A stretch of 64,000 nt of DNA, from the NCBI RefSeq assembly GCF_041908905.1, contig NZ_JAYREK010000001.1:186001-250000 (forward strand), given 5' to 3'. The DNA comes from Zoogloea sp041908905. GTDB taxonomy: Bacteria > Pseudomonadota > Gammaproteobacteria > Burkholderiales > Rhodocyclaceae. The position numbers and the translations under genes are program-made. Positions 52,690-60,877 of this stretch are shown here, in pieces. How positions within the stretch are numbered: position 1 is the stretch's first letter; each line of letters starts with the position of its first letter. A model generated the notes under the pieces. It was not told where the DNA came from, searched no databases, and saw only the letters and a list, made by a program, of their open reading frames with translations.

Positions 52690-52753
52690 ATCGGTTGCCG
52701 AGCCTGGCCTGCTTGTAATCCGACGGACCAGCAGGTCGCAACGCTCCTCGGCA
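52679..52753 (-). promoter_or_regulatory. SAH riboswitch upstream of metH
   Basis: The minus strand has the conserved blocks GAGGAGCGTTGCGACC, CAGGCTCGGCAACC and CAACGGCGCTC of the S-adenosylhomocysteine riboswitch, in order and at the expected spacing. This class is known before metH and ahcY in betaproteobacteria. It lies 69 bp upstream of the start codon and shares its 3' strand with a terminator stem. Confidence 0.86.
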
Positions 52754-52824
52754 AGGCGCGGATTTTACGGGGTTTTCAGGGAAAGTGCCAAGCGTGGGCC
52801 GCGTGGGCGCGGCGGGCTGGCCCG

Positions 52825-53112
52825 TCAGCCGCCGAGCAGCGCCCGCGCATCCTCGCGCCACCACTGCAGCGCCGCGTAGTAGCCCTCCCACACGCAGCCG
52901 TTGCAGCCCCGGCCGCAGCAGGTGGTGGGCGGCGGCGGCGGGTTGCGGTGGGCGTGGCCGGCCGCGCCCAGCAGCGCCCGGATCTCGGCGATCTGCGCCT
53001 CGGCCTCGGCGAGGCTGCGGGGGCGGCGGTCGAAGGGGCTGGTGTCGAAGGGGCTGGTGTCGAAGGGGCTGGTGTCGGGGGGGCTGGTGTCGGGGGGGCT
53101 GGCGACGGTCAT
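52825..53112 (-). CDS. Oxidoreductase-like domain protein with pentapeptide repeats
   Basis: 95 residues. The C-terminal half has PTTCCGRGCNGCVWEGYYAAL, the oxidoreductase-like (PF09791-type) motif with clustered Cys that may bind metal. The N-terminal 30 residues are five SPPDT/SPFDT repeats made by a 15-bp tandem DNA repeat. ATG 53112 is used. Function unknown. Confidence 0.72.
   Translation of the reverse strand: MTVASPPDTSPPDTSPFDTSPFDTSPFDRRPRSLAEAEAQIAEIRALLGAAGHAHRNPPPPPTTCCGRGCNGCVWEGYYAALQWWREDARALLGG
53031..53105. repeat. Five 15-bp tandem repeats inside the oxidoreductase-like gene
   Basis: CGAAGGGGCTGGTGT repeats three times exactly, followed by two copies with CGGGGGGGCT. In frame it encodes five PPDTS/PFDTS repeats at the N-terminus. 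The unit number could vary by slippage without breaking the frame. Confidence 0.88.
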
Positions 53113-53244
53113 GGCGGGCTCCGGAAGGCGCCGAAAGATAGCACCCCGGGCCCACGGCGCAAAGAATGGGTACAAGGACATTCATCCGCCATCATTTTTA
53201 ACGAATACGCGATTAGAATGCGTGATCTCGCCCAGGATCCCGAC

Positions 53245-54177
53245 ATGCATACCGACCACGCCATTCTGTGCTTTGGCAAGACCCTCCCCGGCCACGACCC
53301 GCTGGCCGTCCGGCGGGCCATCCAGAGAACCTTCCAGTGCCCGGAAAGCGTGCTCACCGAAATGTTCTCCGGCCGGCAGGTCAAGCTGCGCGAGCAGCTC
53401 AGCGCCGACGAGGCGGAACAATGGCGGCAGCAGCTCCACGAGCTGGGCCTCAAGGTGATGATCGACCCCCCGCTCAGCGCCCGCGCGCAGCCCTCCGCGC
53501 CGGCCGCCTGCCCGCACCGCAGCGCAGCGGCTACCGGCGACGGGCCGCCCGCCGACACCGACCCGGCCAGGCCGCCGATCTTCGGCCTCGGGCTGAACGG
53601 GCGCTTCGGGCGGGACGCCTACCTCGCGGCCTCCTGCGTGACCCTCGTCGCCGGCGGGCTGTTCCTGCCGCTGCGCCTGCTGCTCGCCGACATCGCCTGG
53701 GGGCTGCCGGCGGCGGTGCTGGCCCTGCTGCTGCTGCTCTACCCGCTGCGGGCCGCCTGGCTGCGCCTCCACGACCTCGGGCTGAGCGGCGCCTGGGCAC
53801 TGGCCACCCTGCTGCCCCCCGGCGTGATCCTGGCCGCCTCGCTCCCCCACGTGCGGGAGATCATGGCCCAGTTTCCCGGCCTCGGCACCCTGGTCAGCCC
53901 CCTCCTCCACCTGGAACCGCTGGTGCCCTACTGCTCACGGTTCGAACCCCTGGCGCTGGGCGCACCGTATTTCGGCATCCTGGTGTGGCTCGGCCTGCTG
54001 GCCTGGCCCGGCGAACAGGCCGACAACCGCTGGGGCACGCCCCCCGAGCGGGCCAACGCGATTCCCGCGGTGCTCGGCGCGGTCACCGTGACCGGCGCCT
54101 ACACGGCGGCGATCAACATCCCCCTCAAATACACCCTCCTGCTGCTCACCACCGGCCTCCTGGGCCTGCCCCGCTGA
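53245..54177 (+). CDS. DUF805-type membrane protein
   Basis: 310 residues. A soluble N-terminal domain (about 1-75) is followed by a linker and a membrane domain with about five helices; LGLNGRFGRDAYL and LRLHDLGLSGAWAL match DUF805. AGGA precedes ATG 53245; an in-frame ATG at 53218 is possible. Function unknown. Diverges from the oxidoreductase-like gene. Confidence 0.68.
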   Translation: MHTDHAILCFGKTLPGHDPLAVRRAIQRTFQCPESVLTEMFSGRQVKLREQLSADEAEQWRQQLHELGLKVMIDPPLSARAQPSAPAACPHRSAAATGDGPPADTDPARPPIFGLGLNGRFGRDAYLAASCVTLVAGGLFLPLRLLLADIAWGLPAAVLALLLLLYPLRAAWLRLHDLGLSGAWALATLLPPGVILAASLPHVREIMAQFPGLGTLVSPLLHLEPLVPYCSRFEPLALGAPYFGILVWLGLLAWPGEQADNRWGTPPERANAIPAVLGAVTVTGAYTAAINIPLKYTLLLLTTGLLGLPR

Positions 54178-54221
54178 CCCCGGGGTGACGCAAAGGCCCC
54201 GGGCGGCGGGATAATGGGGCC

Positions 54222-55658
54222 ATGACCACGCCCCTGCCCGCCTGGCTCGACGCCTTCCGCCGCCGCCTCGGCGCCGAACTCATCGAGACCCACATCTCCT
54301 GGCTGCTGCTGGCCGGCGAGTTCGCCTGGAAGCTCAAGAAGCCGATCACCCTGCCCTTCCTCGACTACGGCACGCCCGCGCTGCGGCGGCGCTGCTGCGA
54401 GGAAGAGCTGCGCCTCAACCGGCGCTTCGCCCCCGCCCTGTACCTGGGGCTGGAGGCGGTGGGCGACAGCGGCGAATGGGCGGTGAAGATGCGCCGCTTC
54501 CCCGAAGCCCAGCGCCTCGACCACGTCTGCGCGCGGGGCGGGCTCAGCCTGGCGCAGCTCAGCGGGCTCGCCCGCGGCCTGCAGGCCTTCCACGCCGCCG
54601 CCGCCGTGGCCGGGCCGGACACCCCCTTCGGCGCGCCGGACGAAGTGCTCGCCCAGGCCCTCGACAACTTCACCACGCTCGCCCCCCTGCTCCCCGCCGC
54701 CGCGCCCCGGCTCGCCGCGCTGGCGGCCTGGACGCGGGCCGAGTTTGCGCGCATCTCGCCCCAGCTGGCCGCCCGCAAGGCCGGCGGACGGGTGCGCGAA
54801 TGCCACGGCGACCTCCACCTGGGCAACCTGGTGCTCCTCGACGGCCAGGTGACGCCCTTCGACTGCATCGAGTTCAGCGCGCCGCTGCGCTGGATCGACG
54901 TCGCCTCGGAGATCGCCTTCACCTATGTGGACCTCCTCGACCGCGGCCACCCCGACCTGGCCGGCTGGCTGCTCAACGAGTGGCTGGCCGAATCCGGCGA
55001 TTTCGGCGCCGTGCCGGTGCTGCGCTTCTACGCCGCGTACCGGGCGATGGTGCGCGCCAAGGTTGCCGCCCTCGGCGGCGACGCGGCCCGCGCCGACGAC
55101 TACCTGGGCCTCGCCGAAACCCTCGCCGCGCCACCGCCGCCGCGCCTGACCATCACCTTCGGCCTGTCCGGGTCGGGCAAAACCACCCGGAGCAGCGCGC
55201 TGCTGCGGGCCGACCCCCGCGCCGCCACCCTGCGCCTGCGCTCCGACGTGGAACGCAAGCGCCTTTTCGGACTGCACGCGCTGGCCGACAGCCGCTCGAC
55301 GGCCGACGCCGGCATCTACACCGCCGACGCAACCCGGCGCACCTACGCGCACCTGGCCGACACCGCGGCCAGTCTGCTCGCCGCCGGCTGGTCGGTGATC
55401 ATCGACGCGGCCTTCCTGAGGCGCGATGAGCGGCACGCCTTCCAGGCGCTGGCGGCGGCCCACGGTGCCCGCTTTGCGATCCTGGCCTGCACGGCACCGC
55501 TGGACGAACTCCGGCACCGCCTGCAGACCCGTCGCGGGGACGCCTCCGAAGCCACCGTGGCCATTCTCGAAAAACAGCTCGACTGGGTGGAAGCCCTGGA
55601 CGACAGCGAAAAGGCGCTGGTGATCGCGCCCCCCCAGGCCCCCGGCAAAACGGCCTGA
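54222..55658 (+). CDS. Fusion of aminoglycoside-phosphotransferase-like and P-loop kinase domains
   Basis: 478 residues. The N-terminal half (about 1-300) is an APH-like fold with the catalytic loop CHGDLHLGN and metal-binding FDCIEFS. The C-terminal half (about 305-470) is a zeta-toxin/AAA_33-type kinase with Walker A GLSGSGKTT. Such two-domain proteins are conserved and not proven resistance factors. No signal peptide. Monocistronic. Confidence 0.84.
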   Translation: MTTPLPAWLDAFRRRLGAELIETHISWLLLAGEFAWKLKKPITLPFLDYGTPALRRRCCEEELRLNRRFAPALYLGLEAVGDSGEWAVKMRRFPEAQRLDHVCARGGLSLAQLSGLARGLQAFHAAAAVAGPDTPFGAPDEVLAQALDNFTTLAPLLPAAAPRLAALAAWTRAEFARISPQLAARKAGGRVRECHGDLHLGNLVLLDGQVTPFDCIEFSAPLRWIDVASEIAFTYVDLLDRGHPDLAGWLLNEWLAESGDFGAVPVLRFYAAYRAMVRAKVAALGGDAARADDYLGLAETLAAPPPPRLTITFGLSGSGKTTRSSALLRADPRAATLRLRSDVERKRLFGLHALADSRSTADAGIYTADATRRTYAHLADTAASLLAAGWSVIIDAAFLRRDERHAFQALAAAHGARFAILACTAPLDELRHRLQTRRGDASEATVAILEKQLDWVEALDDSEKALVIAPPQAPGKTA

Positions 55659-55968
55659 CGCACGGCACCCGACGCCAGGCTTCACCCCCGCCCGCCGGTT
55701 TGGCCTGGCAAAAGACCTGTGATTTTGTGTGTCGTGATTTTTTACACTCGGGTATCGCCGGGGGCGATTGGCCGGAGAAATCCTCCAGCCAGACAATTCA
55801 AAACCCAAATCAGGAAATGCGAAAAAAATCACGCTCCCCAAAAAGCCAAAGCAAAACATCGCCTTAAAAGAACTTGCCACCCACCGCCCAAAAACGCGGC
55901 AAAACGGCAAAAATCAAGCATGCTTCTTGCGCTGCTTGCTTTTGGTAATTCACACAAAGGTAAGCATC
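55659..55968. other. AT-rich upstream gap of the second PEP-CTERM gene
   Basis: The 310-bp gap is unusually AT-rich. A weak sigma-54-like element with GG-N10-GC spacing (GGCAAAAATCAAGC, 55906-55919) lies 50 bp before the start codon, but the -12 half is poor. AAAGG precedes the ATG. Nothing else stands out. Confidence 0.35.
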
Positions 55969-56598
55969 ATGAAAAAACTGCTCCTCGCCTCATCCCTGTT
56001 CCTGTCTGCCATGGCCGTCCAGGCCGCACCGTCGGTGGTCGTGGACGGGGGGGCCCCCAACCAGTACGCAGGGGTGTTCGCCGATGCCGGCTACACCTAC
56101 ACCGAAACCGGCGCGTTCTTCGCCCTGGCCGGCAACGTGACGGCCAACCAGATGAACTGGTTCGGGATCAGCTACCCGGCCAGCCAGCCCGGCACCGACA
56201 ACTTCACCCTGCGCATCTACGAGGGTGGCAGCATGCCGGGCAACCTGCTGCACACGATCGCGCTGGGCTCCGGCTCCCGCAGCGAAACCGGCGCCGTGGT
56301 CAGCGGCAGCGATCGCGAATATGCCTACCAGGCAAGCTTCACCGACATCGGCCTGACCGCCGGCACCTATTTCATCAGCCTGTCCAACGCCGACAGCGCG
56401 GCGGACACCTGGGGCTGGGAAACCTCCGACGGCCCGAGCTTCGGCGGGCTCAGCTACAACCAGAGCTCCTGGGTCAACGTCGGCTACGGCCTGGCATTCG
56501 AACTCCTCGGTTCCAACAGCGTCCCCGAGCCCGCCTCGATGGCGCTGCTGGGCCTGGGCCTCGCCGGCCTCGGCCTGACTCGCCGCCGCAAGGCCTGA
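55969..56598 (+). CDS. PEP-CTERM exported protein
   Basis: 209 residues: signal peptide (MKKLLLASSLFLSAMAVQAA), a beta-rich middle, and a C-terminal PEP-CTERM signal (VPEPASMALLGLGLAGLGL then TRRRKA). It is a second exosortase substrate in the window, unlike the first in the mature region. AAAGG at correct spacing. Monocistronic; 56599-56806 holds nothing recognisable. Confidence 0.9.
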   Translation: MKKLLLASSLFLSAMAVQAAPSVVVDGGAPNQYAGVFADAGYTYTETGAFFALAGNVTANQMNWFGISYPASQPGTDNFTLRIYEGGSMPGNLLHTIALGSGSRSETGAVVSGSDREYAYQASFTDIGLTAGTYFISLSNADSAADTWGWETSDGPSFGGLSYNQSSWVNVGYGLAFELLGSNSVPEPASMALLGLGLAGLGLTRRRKA

Positions 56599-56806
56599 GA
56601 CGCCGATCCGCTGCGATGGCGTGCTGCGCCCGTGCCCCACGGCGCAGCCGGCACCCAGGCCGACAGAACGGCGCCCGGCTGCCGGCCGGCAACGAACGCC
56701 CCCACCGCCGGGGCCGTCCAGGCGCCCTGCGCGCAAGTGCCCTCCTCCCGGCCCACCCCGCTCCCCGCAGGGCCCGCCGTACCGCTGGATCAGCGGACGA
56801 TCCGTC

Positions 56807-57250
56807 TCATTTCTCGGTCTTGCCGTGCATGACCATGATGGTCTGCTGCATCAACGCGCAGAGGGTCTCCCGACCCGCCTTGACGGCAAACACCTCGGCC
56901 CGGGTCACGATCAGGGTCCGCCCCGGGCGCACCACCTCGCCACGGGCGATCAGCTTCTCCCCATCCGCCGGCGCCATCAGGTTCATCTTGTACTCGACGG
57001 TGAGCACCGAGGCATTGGCCGGCACCACCGTCATCGCCGCGTAGCCGGCGGCCGAATCGGCAATCGTGCCGACCACACCCCCATGGACGAAGCCGTGCTG
57101 CTGCTCGACCCCCTCCCAGTGGGGCAGATGGATCTCCGTGCGCCCGGGCTCCACGACCGGCAAGGTGGCACGGATCAGATGCATCACGTTCTGGCGCGCA
57201 AAGCTCTCACGGACGCGGTCTGCGAAGTCGGGGTCGGTGGCGCTGGCCAT
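56807..57250 (-). CDS. PaaI-like hotdog thioesterase
   Basis: 147 residues with the hotdog motif HGFVHGGVVGTIADSAAGYAA and YKMNLMAPADGEKLIARG. Acts on acyl-CoA or aryl-CoA esters in this family. ATG 57250 follows GGAGGAG; an in-frame ATG at 57298 without a ribosome site is less likely. No pathway genes are adjacent. Confidence 0.85.
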   Translation of the reverse strand: MASATDPDFADRVRESFARQNVMHLIRATLPVVEPGRTEIHLPHWEGVEQQHGFVHGGVVGTIADSAAGYAAMTVVPANASVLTVEYKMNLMAPADGEKLIARGEVVRPGRTLIVTRAEVFAVKAGRETLCALMQQTIMVMHGKTEK

Positions 57251-57384
57251 GGGCGGGGTCTCCTCCTGTTGTGGGCCTTCATTTGAATTCATGTTCAAAC
57301 CCGGAGCAAGCGGACAGACGGCTACGCGGGCGGGCGCAACGAATCTGAGGTGCCCTACGTTTTCCGCGTTCCAACCGGTCGCCC

Positions 57385-57592
57385 TTATGCTGCCTTTTCT
57401 TGCTGATCCTGTCGTTCGATCCAGTTCCGCAGGAACGTGGTCGGGGACAGGTATCCCAGGGTGGAGTGGCGGCGGCTCCGGTTGTAGAACACGGCGATGT
57501 ACTGGAACAGGTCGCTTGCCGCCTCGGCGCGTGTCGCGTAACGCACGCCATGCACTCGCTCGTTCTTGAGGCTGTTGAAGAAGCTCTCGGTC
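57385..57592 (-). mobile_element. IS3-family transposase (OrfB) C-terminal remnant
   Basis: About 68 codons remain: TESFFNSLKNERVHG, then YNRSRRHSTLGYLSPTTF and the stop at 57385, the C-terminal part of the DDE integrase core of IS3-type elements. It is cut off at 57590, exactly where the 197-bp duplicated block begins, so the same event probably created both. Confidence 0.8.
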
Positions 57593-57786
57593 GCATCACG
57601 GCCCTCGCCAGGCCCCGCATTTGGATCGGATTGGACCGGCTTTGACGCCGCTGCGACCAGAAGGTGACCAGACAGTCGGGCCCGCTATGTCCGTCAGGCG
57701 ACCTCCGCCATCAGGCTGATGCGCTGCGCGGTTGCCCGGACTTCTTTCATCCGACCGTGGCCCGGCAGCACCTTCTCCGAGACCGT
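57590..57786. repeat. 197-bp duplicated block, copy 1
   Basis: Ungapped duplicate of 59481-59677, roughly 90 percent identical by eye. It covers the end of the regulator gene and the DNA below it up to the IS3 remnant. Confidence 0.85.
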
Positions 57787-58074
57787 AACCAGACCCGCCC
57801 GCGCCAGCTCATCCACATCCCGCTTGACCGCACTGCGGTCGCGGTGGAGGCGCTCCGAGATCTGAGTGATCGAGCCGGGCATCTCCTTGATGGCACGGAA
57901 CAGGGCCAGCCGCGCGGTGGTGATCAGCTTTACCACGTCGGCCGGGTCCTCGAAACTGATCGTGCTCTCGCTGGGCAGAGCCTCGCGGCGATCGGCTGCG
58001 CGCGCCAGCTGCCGGCCGCGCTGGAAGAAATCGTCTTCGGTGCCCGTTTTGATCGTCAGCTTGCTCATTTGCAA
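57694..58074 (-). CDS. HTH regulator, HVO_A0114-like (putative antitoxin-type DNA-binding protein)
   Basis: 126 residues with a winged helix: ITQISERLHRDRSAVKRDVDELARAGLVTVSE is a typical recognition helix. Proteins of this type are often the DNA-binding antitoxin partner of a TumE-like toxin, but no intact toxin gene precedes it: the 86 bp upstream to the GNAT stop hold no gene. An in-frame ATG at 58068 may be the true start. Its 3' third is duplicated 1.9 kb away. Confidence 0.68.
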   Translation of the reverse strand: MQMSKLTIKTGTEDDFFQRGRQLARAADRREALPSESTISFEDPADVVKLITTARLALFRAIKEMPGSITQISERLHRDRSAVKRDVDELARAGLVTVSEKVLPGHGRMKEVRATAQRISLMAEVA

Positions 58075-58160
58075 TCCTTCAAGATGATCCAGTCCTGCTC
58101 GAAGGGCTTCCGGGTGACAGCCTGCGCCCTATCCAGTTTCCGGCTTGAACCGCGCGCAGA

Positions 58161-58689
58161 TCAGTGCGTCTCGTCGCCCCTTTTCTGCGACGCCTGGACA
58201 GTTGCGAGCGGAAGAAACAGCGTCAATGGCGTGTCTGGCAGCGGGATGAAGCCGTGGTGTCGGTAGAAGGTGGCGGCCGTGTCATCCTTGGCATCGACCA
58301 TCAGGGCGTAGGCCGCAATCTCCGATCGGATTGCCCGCTCCAGTGCATCGGCCAGCAGCGCACCGCCCAGTCCCTGCCCAGTGAAGGCTTCATCGACCGC
58401 CAGGCGCCCCATGCGAACGACCGGCACGGTCGGGTAGCGGGGGAGCTTCTTGCCGATTCCAGGGGGCAGGTCGGCCAGCAGCAGGCTTGCCGACGCGAGG
58501 GTGTAGTAGCCTGCGATGCGCAGCTCTCCGGTCAGCGCAACGAAACACGCCGCGACACGGCGCCGGATGTCTTGAGTGACTTGCTCTCGCAGATACCAGA
58601 TACCGGTCGAGCGCAGCGGAACCGCAGCGGAATTCATCGCGAACATGGGCCGCATCGAGCGGCGCGACGCGGAAGGGTGCCCCGCTCAT
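58161..58689 (-). pseudogene. GNAT acetyltransferase toxin (TacT-like), frameshifted
   Basis: The N-terminus (MSGAPFRVAPLDAAHVR...ALDRYL) and the remainder (REQVTQDIRRRV to QKRGDETH) lie in different frames. A 7-bp tandem duplication at 58591-58604 (AGATACC twice on the plus strand) separates them; removing one copy restores the expected LDRYLREQVTQD. The rest has the GNAT CoA motif (VDEAFTGQGLGGALLADAL). The gene overlaps the DUF1778 antitoxin stop (ATGA), as in TacAT modules that acetylate aminoacyl-tRNA. Presumably inactive now. Confidence 0.83.
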
Positions 58690-58967
58690 TCGGCCTGCAG
58701 GAGCTTGCGACGGCGCTCAAAGGCACGGTCCAGGGCCGGCGCGGACTGGGGCGGCGACAGCAGCGCCTGAGCAAAGCACTCCTGGTCTGCCAGCGAAAGC
58801 CGGACGACCTCAGCTTGCTCGATGGCGCGCTGGGCGGCGTCCTGCACCGCGGCAACCACGAAATCGGTCATGGTTCGCCCCTGCAACTCCGCGGCGCGCT
58901 TGAGCATCGCGTGAAGGTCGGTGCTGATTCGGGCTTCAAGCCGGGCGGTGGTGTTGGCTGCGGGCAT
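58686..58967 (-). CDS. DUF1778 (TacA-like) antitoxin
   Basis: 93 residues with an N-terminal ribbon-helix-helix (ARLEARISTDLHAMLKRAAELQGRTM) and a helical C-terminus that wraps the GNAT toxin in this family. GAGGAGAA precedes ATG 58967. It overlaps the toxin gene by 4 bp. A palindrome over the promoter suggests autorepression. Confidence 0.87.
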   Translation of the reverse strand: MPAANTTARLEARISTDLHAMLKRAAELQGRTMTDFVVAAVQDAAQRAIEQAEVVRLSLADQECFAQALLSPPQSAPALDRAFERRRKLLQAE

Positions 58968-58992
58968 GGCGTTGTTTCTCCTCAGGAAAAAT

Positions 58993-59011
58993 TATACGGC
59001 AGATTGCCGTA
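58993..59011 (-). promoter_or_regulatory. Antitoxin promoter with overlapping palindromic operator
   Basis: TACGGCA-GAT-TGCCGTA is a perfect 7-bp inverted repeat, and TATAAT on the minus strand overlaps its end as a good -10 box about 26 bp before the antitoxin ATG. This fits binding of a ribbon-helix-helix antitoxin to its own promoter. Confidence 0.65.
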
Positions 59012-59107
59012 CGTTTCATCTGTCGGCGCTACTCTCATCCCGTCAGCGGCCATTGTCCAACTCCCGGCTCCTATGTGCCGGTCGGTGACACGCCGTAGGG
59101 GTGTATA

Positions 59108-59179
59108 GCCTTGCTCATCGACACCATGAACCTGGAACACGCTCTTGGCCAGGTCGATTCCTACTGTCGTAATCTTCAT
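59108..59179 (-). mobile_element. IS110-family transposase N-terminal remnant
   Basis: Twenty-four codons, MKITTVGIDLAKSVFQVHGV and DEQG, match the RuvC-like N-terminus of IS110-type transposases with its DLAK motif. Similarity stops at about 59107. The preceding bases up to about 59270 probably are the element's left end. Confidence 0.75.
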
Positions 59180-59280
59180 GATGGACGCCTCTTCGACTTG
59201 AGTGTTTGATCAGCGCTTCCACTCTGGCACATCAATGCCACATCGAATGGGGGCGTCCATTCCATTGGTTCAACACCGCC

Positions 59281-59402
59281 CTACCCCCTCCGACCAGATA
59301 TCGACCAGAAAACAAAAAGGCCAACCCGCTGAGGTTGGCCTTTTTGCTTGCAGATCAACGACCTGCCGGAATCCGATGTGGAGCGGGCGATGGGAATCGA
59401 AA
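59281..59402. repeat. 122-bp direct repeat with tRNA-Gly 3' end, copy 1
   Basis: Near-identical to 62347-62469. It includes a terminator hairpin and the last part of tRNA-Gly (about 20 nt plus CCA) but not the rest of the tRNA. Such a partial tRNA copy is the usual mark of an integration site. Confidence 0.85.
59314..59345. terminator. Terminator hairpin within repeat copy 1
   Basis: A 13-bp perfect stem AAAAAGGCCAACC with GGTTGGCCTTTTT and loop CGCTGA, T/A tracts on both sides, so it can work in both directions. It is a displaced copy of the tRNA-Gly terminator. Confidence 0.8.
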
Positions 59403-59480
59403 ACGTCGAGTGGCGCTGATTGAGTCGCGCCGCCTTGTTTTCAAATGATTGAAAATAAAAATTATTTCTTGCGGTGGGGT

Positions 59481-59677
59481 GTCGCATCACGGCCCTCGCC
59501 AGGCCCCGCATCTGGATCTGATTGGACCGGCTTTGACGCCGCTGCGAACAGAAGGTGACCAGACAGTCTGGCCCGCTATGTCCGTCAGGCGACCTCCGCC
59601 ATCAGGCTGATGCGCTGCGCGGTCGCCCGGACTTCCTTCATTCGGCAGTGGCTTGGCAGGACTTTCTCAGAGACTGT
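59481..59677. repeat. 197-bp duplicated block, copy 2
   Basis: Second copy of 57590-57786, same orientation. It holds the C-terminal codons and stop of the regulator without the rest of that gene. Confidence 0.85.
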
Positions 59678-59680
59678 GGC
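59585..59680 (-). pseudogene. 3' remnant of an HTH regulator gene
   Basis: The last 31 codons read SEKVLPSHCRMKEVRATAQR and on to MAEVA, nearly the same as the end of the regulator at 57694. No N-terminal part is present. It marks the broken end of the duplicated block. Confidence 0.8.
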
Positions 59681-59689
59681 CCTCGGGCG

Positions 59690-60168
59690 GCCCTTTGGGG
59701 CGCTACGCGTCGTGCCCACCCCTTGAATGTCTGGCGACGTCCATGCCGTCATGGCTTTCCCAGCTCGGCCATAATTGGTCGGCCCTGAAGAATCCCCCGG
59801 AGCTTTTTCCCGTGCGGCTTACGCACGGTTGAGCCCTGACTTGATCCTCCAGTGTCCAGTGCAATCGCATTCACTTTCTGGAAGTTTTGGAGCACAGGTG
59901 CGCGGGTGCCCTGAGACGAAACAGTGTGAGCGGCGGCCCGGCCATCCCGGGCATCGACCACGGCGATGCTGTCATTCCGGATGGAGCGCAAGAATCCCTG
60001 CAGGAGGCGACGCATCCGGGAAGCCGGCGATGCAGCGACCCTGGCAGGGTGCCCGCCACCCGGCGCATGAAATGCCTCATTGAATATACTTAATGATTAT
60101 TTTTTGGCATTGATCTAGAATTGCTGCGGCAGCGCTGATTCCCGCGCATCAACCGCACCGAAAGAACC
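59690..60168. other. 479-bp degenerate stretch, nothing identified
   Basis: No convincing gene. A minus-strand open frame (59749-60015) has no recognised motif. A stem CCGTGCG-GCTTA-CGCACGG occurs at about 59810-59830. The following 60169-60260 segment (MTSKPYKHLASDLVKAGID...) begins well but soon runs into the IS4 remnant, so it may be a truncated gene start. Confidence 0.4.
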
Positions 60169-60279
60169 ATGACCAGCAAGCCGTACAAGCATCTCGCCTC
60201 CGACCTCGTCAAGGCCGGCATCGACGCCTTCCGCATCCTCAAAGGCTTCTGCGCCGGTGGCGGGGGAGGTCTGCGGTGG

Positions 60280-60636
60280 TTACCAATGGAGGCTGTCGCC
60301 GAGGTAGAGTCTTCGAGCTTGCGCAATCAGGAGTTGGGCGAATGTCGCATGAACACGCCTGTCTCTCGCCTCGTTCGCATCGGCCAGTGTCGAGCGTTTG
60401 ATTTCCTGGCGAAACCCCATGAGGTAGAGCTTGGCAGAATGCGCCGACAGGCAGACCTCGATGTAGCGCAGGCTCTCGCGGTAAGTCAGTTGCGCAAATG
60501 CCATTACGCGGAACTGCTCGGCTCAGGTCATCGATTTGACGTAGCGATCGCCATCGTGGCGATCGACGATGCGATGAAAAGTCTTCTAGGGTAGAAAGTC
60601 CATGAGCTGGGCGAACAACGTCTTGCCGAGGTTCAT
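60280..60636 (-). mobile_element. IS4-family transposase remnant with two internal stops
   Basis: The minus strand reads MNLGKTLFAQLMDFLP, stop (TAG), KTFHRIVDRHDGDRYVKSMT, stop (TGA), then AEQFRVMAFAQLTYRESLRY, close to the DUF4372-type N-terminus of IS4 transposases. The Trp-like and Cys-like codons have become stops. It is truncated after LGDSLHW. Confidence 0.78.
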
Positions 60637-60877
60637 CGGCGTCTCCGGCGAAAACAAAGCCAAAAGACTGCCTCATCGGCAATTTGTCGTTCAAATCGGA
60701 GACACCACCAAAACCTCCGAATGCCGCTCCAGTTCTTGGTTCCAAGCTCATGGATATCGTTTTAACCAGACACTACTGACTCTAGCTATCTTGCGTAAAC
60801 GGCCCCATGCCGAAGCGGGCAGCCGCCAGCAAGTTGCTTTGAAATTGCCCTTTTTTCAATTCGCATTTCGACTCTTT

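Noticed and set aside
54222..55658. Aminoglycoside resistance gene or zeta toxin
   Set aside because: The two-domain fusion is a common chromosomal protein in proteobacteria. No mobile context or antitoxin is present.
59800..59835. Group II intron domain V
   Set aside because: The stem CCGTGCG/CGCACGG resembles part of such a domain, but the catalytic triad, bulge and GNRA-type loop expected are not visible.
60169..60594. Protein-coding gene of 141 codons
   Set aside because: Only about the first 28 codons look gene-like. The remainder is antisense to the IS4 transposase remnant.
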